Source of the DNA: Balanoglossus misakiensis
Lineage: Eukaryota; Hemichordata
Direction of reading: 5' to 3'
DNA: 64,000 nucleotides
Assembly: GCA_040954595.2 (NCBI GenBank)
Contig: CM082579.2
Location: forward strand, 11,718,001-11,782,000
This document shows positions 58,992-64,000 of the stretch, one piece after another. The stretch's first letter is position 1. Every line of letters begins with the position of its first letter. A model generated the notes under the pieces. It did no database searches and was not told the origin of the DNA. It saw only the letters and a list, made by a program, of their open reading frames with translations. The position numbers and the translations under genes were made by a program.

Positions 58992-60661
58992 ATGATGAAG
59001 GGTCTCCTGAGTGATGCAGCGCAGAGAAAGTTGCAGCAAGATGCAACATCATACGTTTCAGAGATAAGGACCAACTTCCACCAAACTGACAGAGCAGTTT
59101 GCAGGCTGGAGTTTGTGTTGAGTGAGGGACGGTGAAGTTACAGGGGGGGGGGGAGTTCTTACGCATGGAACAGTTGTCGCAAATCTTAGAGAAACGTCCA
59201 ATGGTTGTTCCGTTTCTAAAACAATTCGAAACGGTGAAGCTGATGAGAAACGTAGGCCTGCACGAAATGAGCAAATTACACCATGCCTTTACCTCAGGAA
59301 GAGGAGCAGGAAACACACAGTTGGCCTGGGATGTGTTCCAAGCAGAACGTGCTATCGAGAAACTGTTGTGGGGCCGTCCACTCTGTCCCATTTCAAACCA
59401 GTATTCAAAGAACTTAGGGCCAGGCATACAAAACCCGACACGGTCACTGACGTGATAGACGAGAAAAGGTTCCTATGTTTGGCAGACAGTGGCGTCTGCT
59501 GTGAAGATGATCGTACTTCGCCGCCTATACACATCTTCTCCATGAATGTATCCATTCAGAGACAAATAGACAACTTCAGCGGGTTCTACAATGTGATAGG
59601 TGCTGCGCCATTGGTAGTAGGTCACCGTTTGCTTGTGATGCTTCTCAGTGAATGTCACGCCCGTGCAATAGTGCCTAACCCCTTCCAGCAGTTCATCCGA
59701 CATCTTACCATACAATCTGGAAAGAACAGAAACGCATTGTGGGTGTGATCACCGTTAAAGGCATTGGTGAGATGTTATTGAAAGCGGACAAATTTAAATG
59801 GCCGTATGTCTTTGGCCATGTGAGGAATTTATTGCAGAAAATGTGTGTCGATGATTGGCAGGAGGTAATAGAGAGTGGAATCAACGCTTTGAGCTTGGGG
59901 TACTTACCGGCATTGAGGTACCATGAGCACTCGCATCATCAGGGCCTGCATTGGCAGATGATATACAGTTATTGGACAATCACTTATATACCTGACAAGG
60001 CGAGAGATTTGGAACGACAAAGTGCAGTATTCCGCAACCTTGTTATAGCAGAACTGGAAAAGAGAAAGCTATGTCATACCAATCAATACCGGGACACCAC
60101 CTTCCCATGGAAAAAGGCAGTGCTGGAGAGAGTGACAGGAACGAAGTTGTCGGAGGATGGCAAAGTGACGTTACTAACCTTCGTCTCATGCATGGCATTA
60201 ATTCAAAACAATTGCTATGTCCGGTATTACGAACTCAACAGACTGGTAACTTAAGGAATCTCCCGATCTCACAGTTCGAATTGAAAACATTACAAATACG
60301 GTCGCCCTTCCGTCTCCCGGCCGTCAACAACGTGACAATTTACCGCCTACATCCCACTATACCTTTCAAGTTAAACACTGGAACAAGGCAAAGGAAAGAA
60401 TCGAAACCCGCGGAGTCGAGAGAATCCGATCAGCCTGCTGGCCAATGGAAGGAAGACAAGTTTGAGTCAACTGATACAATAGACCCAGAAAATAACGTTG
60501 TGTCTGAAGAAACACATGATGTGTCGGTTGGTCCACTCCCGTCTAATGCTAGCGCTTGCTATGCAAGATGGTCACCAGCTGAACATTCCGTTTTAGCAGC
60601 AGTGAAGGAGAAAGCCGTATTGTCTATGTTCAAGAAGTACACATTGTATAGACAAGCATGA
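58992..60661 (+). pseudogene. Unrecognised decayed coding region
   Basis: Long open stretches in changing frames suggest one old coding sequence: MMKGLLSDAAQRKLQQDATS...VCRLEFVLSEG (stop near 59130), then MEQLSQILEKRPMVVPFLKQ...LHEMSKLHHAF (to 59455), then RFLCLADSGVCCEDD...FQQFIRHLTIQSG (to 59748), then ITVKGIGEMLLKADKFKWPY...DKARDLERQSAVF (to 60254) and a charged tail ending YARWSPAEHSVLAAVKEKAV...YRQA at 60661. The pieces read on naturally from one to the next, so frameshifts rather than introns are likely. A run of ten G at about 59143-59152 is one lesion. I do not recognise the family. It may belong to a multicopy mobile family like its neighbours. Confidence 0.4.
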
Positions 60662-61340
60662 CACAAGATAACATTACAGACAGGTCATTCATATCATTTA
60701 CAAGAAAGTTGAAACGTTTTTTGGGACAGACCCAATTTGTGCTAATATGATCAGTCGGATTCTGTCTGTAAAGCATTCAGTCAGTCAGGCTGTGTGTGTG
60801 TGGCACTCAAAGCCACCACTTTGCACTGTTAGGGACTGTCCAGAATTTACTTCCAGGGGGAGGCCGGAGGATTTTCAGGGGGGGGCCACCCATTTTCCCC
60901 AAGAAAAATTAGGGGGGGGGGGGCAGACATAAAAATCACAATCCTTTAGGGGAGACCATGTAAAAAACCTTCACAAACTCAATATTTGCCCAGAAGTACT
61001 GATTTATAAGAAACAAGCCACCATGGCTACCTTGATGACAGATGAACTCCACAAGTGTATTAAATTTTCATAAGCTGGAATTTCCGGTAATTTTTACGGT
61101 GGTTTATTTTGTATATCTACTACAGTTTCTTGTTCTACTCTGTGAAGCATAAAAAATGCCCAGTATTTGGCCTGCCAGCAGACCATATATGTACAGTGAA
61201 CAGTCAGTGTTGTTACTGTTGATAACTGAGCTCAATCCAAGTCCAGACAAGTTTAAAAGAATTAGACTTTTTTGACAATCTATTTACTTTTCTATGACAA
61301 AAGATACCAGCAGCTAGTGATAAATTAATTCTACATTTTT
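60662..61340. other. No recognisable gene; G-run rich segment
   Basis: Runs of G near 60878 and 60914 resemble the last bases of the window (63960-64000) and may be parts of one dispersed repeat. No exon seen. Confidence 0.45.
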
Positions 61341-61460
61341 AGGTCCCATTGGTATAGGCATATATACCATGGGACCTTATGGGATTGGTTGCGTCTGTAT
61401 GTATGTATGTATGTATGGATGTATGTATGGATGTATGGATGTATGTCTGTATGTCCGTCC
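61341..61460 (+). repeat. Short palindrome followed by ATGT microsatellite
   Basis: AGGTCCCATTGGTATA...TATACCATGGGACCT (61341-61377) is an imperfect palindrome. ATGT/ATGG tetranucleotides follow to about 61460. The pair probably forms one end of a dispersed element. Confidence 0.75.
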
Positions 61461-61839
61461 ACATCAAAAACTTGAAAACCGCTGTGCGTATCACCTCAAT
61501 ATTTGGTGTGTAGGTGCAGGCTGGGCTGTAGATGGGAGTTTGTCCAAACGAAGTTGCCAGGCCCAAAAATATGCAAATTAGCTGGGAAAATGTGAAATTT
61601 ATCAAAACTCTGAAAGTCAACAACTACTCGTCAGATTGCTTTAAAAATTGGTATGCATGTACCATATGTCAACCTCACATCGATCTGTGTTAAGTTAATA
61701 TCATCGATGTTTTATTTTTTATGAATTTTTTAGTCTTTTTATTAAATTTATACCTTTACTTATACCTCTATGGTTAAGCTATGTCCACGTCTAATTGTGG
61801 AATTCTGGTCTGTGCAATAGTCCTGTACAGTGACTGTCT

Positions 61840-62530
61840 ATTGGTCAGTGAGCACAATGGGGGCAAAATTTTGGGCTCACCTGTGACACCTGCTTAACAC
61901 ATTAATTATGTGCATACCTAATTCCGGGCTAACTAATAGGGCTAGAGGTTTCGTTCTTGTGGGACATGGACCAGTATAGGGTCAAAATTTCTTGCCCAAA
62001 TTTTGGGTGACCTCAGGTGACCTTTGACCTACTTTCCTATATCTCGGCATCCAGAGCAGGTACAGACTTGGCGTTTGGAGGGTTGGGACTAAAATTGAAA
62101 AGCCAAAATATTGGTCACCTGTGACACCTGCATATCTCATGTATTATGTGCATACCTAATTCCAGGCTAACCAATAGGGCTATAGGTTTGGTTTTTGTTG
62201 AAACTGGACCAGTATAGGGTCAAAATTTCTTGCCCAAATTTTGCATGACCTCAGGTGACCTTTGACGTACTTTATCATATCTTGGCATCCTGAGCAGGTA
62301 CAGACTTGGCGTTTGGAGGGTTGGGACTAAAATTGAAAAGCCAAAATTTGGAGTCACCTGTGACACCTGCATATCTCATTAATTATGTGCATACCTAATT
62401 CCAGGCTAACCAATAGGGGTTTGGTTTTTGTTTAACATGGACCAGTATAGGGTCAAAATTTCTTGCCCAAATTTTGCATAACCTCAGGTGACCTTTGACC
62501 TACTTTTCCATATCTTGGCATCCAAAGCAG
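61840..62530 (+). repeat. About 239-bp tandem repeat, nearly three copies
   Basis: CCTAATTCC(A/G)GGCTAAC recurs at about 61917, 62155 and 62395, with highly similar intervening sequence. Each unit carries GTCACCTGTGACACCTG and AGGTGACCTTTGACC-type sequence. Homology fades after 62525. Confidence 0.92.
62018..62030 (-). promoter_or_regulatory. Perfect DR1 nuclear-receptor-type sequence in the tandem repeat
   Basis: On the minus strand this reads AGGTCAAAGGTCA, two AGGTCA half sites separated by one base. The same perfect 13-mer occurs at 62489-62501. The middle unit (62256-62268) has one mismatch. DR1 sites bind RXR/HNF4/COUP-type receptors; function here is untested. Confidence 0.4.
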
Positions 62531-64000
62531 ATATGCTTATTGCTATGTTGCTATGTGCTATGTTGGCCTGGGCCCGCTATTGCTGCTTGCAGATCTGCTT
62601 GCAATGTCACCTGTAATTTTTATTCTGGTGTGTCACTCTTTCCGCATAATCCTCAAATGGGACCACAGTGTCCTTGACGCTATTTTTTTTTAAGAAAGCA
62701 TAGTATGCCTAAAGTATTTTGTGGAGTGACTGTGAATAAAGTAAGGCATAATAAATCACATTAATTTTACTTGCTAAAATATGGTAGTCAGGTAAGAATC
62801 CCGATTTAAAGCCTTACTAGCCATAACTCTTGTTAACTCTTAAGATTTGTTGACCTCGAAGTATTATCGATTTCTTTTCTATTTTGTTCAAAATTGCACA
62901 ATATATGGGCAAGAATTTTGATTCCTACAAACTAAAATAATACGCAATATTTATTTTAAAAATGTCTTTTTGTTTGCAGTCTGAATTGTGCTTCTCTACA
63001 ATTTTGTGAGGCTCAACACAGTCGAATTTGCAATTTCTGTCTCATTGACAAGATATTAATGGCACCCTGCTTTCTGGTAATATTAAACTTAAAGAGACAT
63101 TAGCTTTAACCTCTGTATGTTTTAGTCCTCTGTGTCAAGTGCACTTTCTTGGTCTATTCCTCAGAGTATGCTCATGTGTAACAGCAAATATTCTGCCTGT
63201 GATGTACCTATTGTTTTGATTATAGTACAAACACATAAAATTATATTATTTTGTGCCAGCCGAATTTGTTAAAAAATGTTTTTAAAAAATCATCAAATTG
63301 TGCATGACTACATTATTTTTTTAATTTACCCATTGAAAAACAAGAAACATTTTATTTATGCTTTTGCCAAAACTTGCAATATTTTTTGAAAATACTGTAA
63401 AGGACACAATCTCATGTTTGATTTGAATTTTCGAAAAAATACTTGATTGTTGATTGTTAAAAGGAGAAAGTAAAATATGAAATTGTGAAACAATTGATTA
63501 TTGTCAATTTCCTGAGACTGTCACACATAACCCATTGAAAAATGCTGTATTGAAAAATATAAAACAAAAACTATGTCACTCTGCTTGATAATTAGATACA
63601 ACGATCATAATTGTATATTTTCCTTTGAAAAACCTCTGATGCAAAATTGCTGACGCAGCATTTTTGACATGGCTTATTTACAACTATTAAGTGTTTGATG
63701 TAGTGGACATAGTGACAGGAATTTTTGTCATACATGTAATTAACTTATTTTCAGAAAATTACAATCTTAGTTGCCAATTGCTAGGCTTCCCAAAAGTGTG
63801 CCTTTTGCAGTCCCTGCAAAACATGATTTTTATGACCACTTAACTGTCCCCTGTAAAATTGGTGATATCAGTGAGTAAATGATCTCTTGATTGTTCTTGC
63901 AGGGTGATGAACTTGTCACATTGTATGTGACGTAGTCTGTAAGTATGCATGTATATATTGGGGGGGGGGGGCATGGAAAAAAACCAGGAAATTTAAGGGG
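62531..64000. other. AT-rich sequence without recognisable genes
   Basis: No exon or RNA gene seen. The TTAAAGAGACATTAGCTTT motif at 63089-63107 matches 28574-28592. A G-run begins near 63961. Confidence 0.5.

Overview
The window is eukaryotic and very probably from an invertebrate metazoan. It has spliced genes with GT-AG introns, a type II membrane C-type lectin with an EGF module, the 5' exons of a PLGRKT-like (plasminogen receptor KT) gene, interstitial TTAGGG-type telomere repeats and a dense, varied load of DNA transposons and non-LTR retrotransposons. An invertebrate deuterostome (cephalochordate- or hemichordate-like) fits best, but the sequence alone does not prove it. Only the two lectin genes look intact; nearly every other coding region is a decayed mobile-element or multicopy-family gene.

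Layout. 1-6549: a satellite of about 50 copies of a 130-bp monomer with higher-order duplications. 7.9-15.3 kb: a CACTA/EnSpm-like transposon with inverted ends and subterminal repeats. It carries two divergent genes, a Tnp2-like transposase (minus strand, two in-frame stops) and a spliced BEN-domain protein (plus strand). 15.4-20.3 kb: minisatellite and a 1.27-1.31 kb tandem duplication; its third, diverged unit is split by a 1652-bp terminal-inverted-repeat element with a 5-bp target duplication. 20.7-21.5 and 34.6-35.4 kb: two oppositely oriented copies of one MITE with TTA target duplications. 23.3-25.9 kb: several fold-back elements, one flanked by TTAA.

26.3-28.2 kb: a broken pogo/Tigger-like transposase. 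29.0-34.6 kb: a four-exon, zinc-finger-like multicopy gene whose C-terminal half resembles the FEN1/XPG 5'-nuclease fold. It has several lesions and is cut by the second MITE. 35.8-37.5 kb (minus): a decayed SAM...HECT gene. 38.6-39.7 kb: a decayed YqaJ-exonuclease plus PHD-finger gene.

40.4-54.8 kb: a lectin cluster of three tandem units. Units A and C each encode a 316-residue type II membrane protein (cytoplasmic tail, TM, stalk, EGF, CTLD) from seven exons. Unit B has lost exons 3-7 and now reads as a chimeric short membrane ORF. Later insertions (a truncated LINE in A, a 67-bp fold-back in B) can be read against empty sites in the sister units. 54.8-55.3 kb (minus): PLGRKT-like exons 1-2. 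55.6-57.8 kb: a LINE with ORF1 and an endonuclease domain, broken. 57.8-60.7 kb: two unrecognised decayed coding regions, a 120-bp tandem repeat and an interstitial telomere tract. 61.3-62.5 kb: a microsatellite and a 239-bp tandem repeat whose units carry a nuclear-receptor DR1-like sequence. The rest is AT-rich without recognisable genes.

The two observations most worth following are the BEN-domain gene carried inside a CACTA-type element and the zinc-finger/FEN1-like nuclease family.
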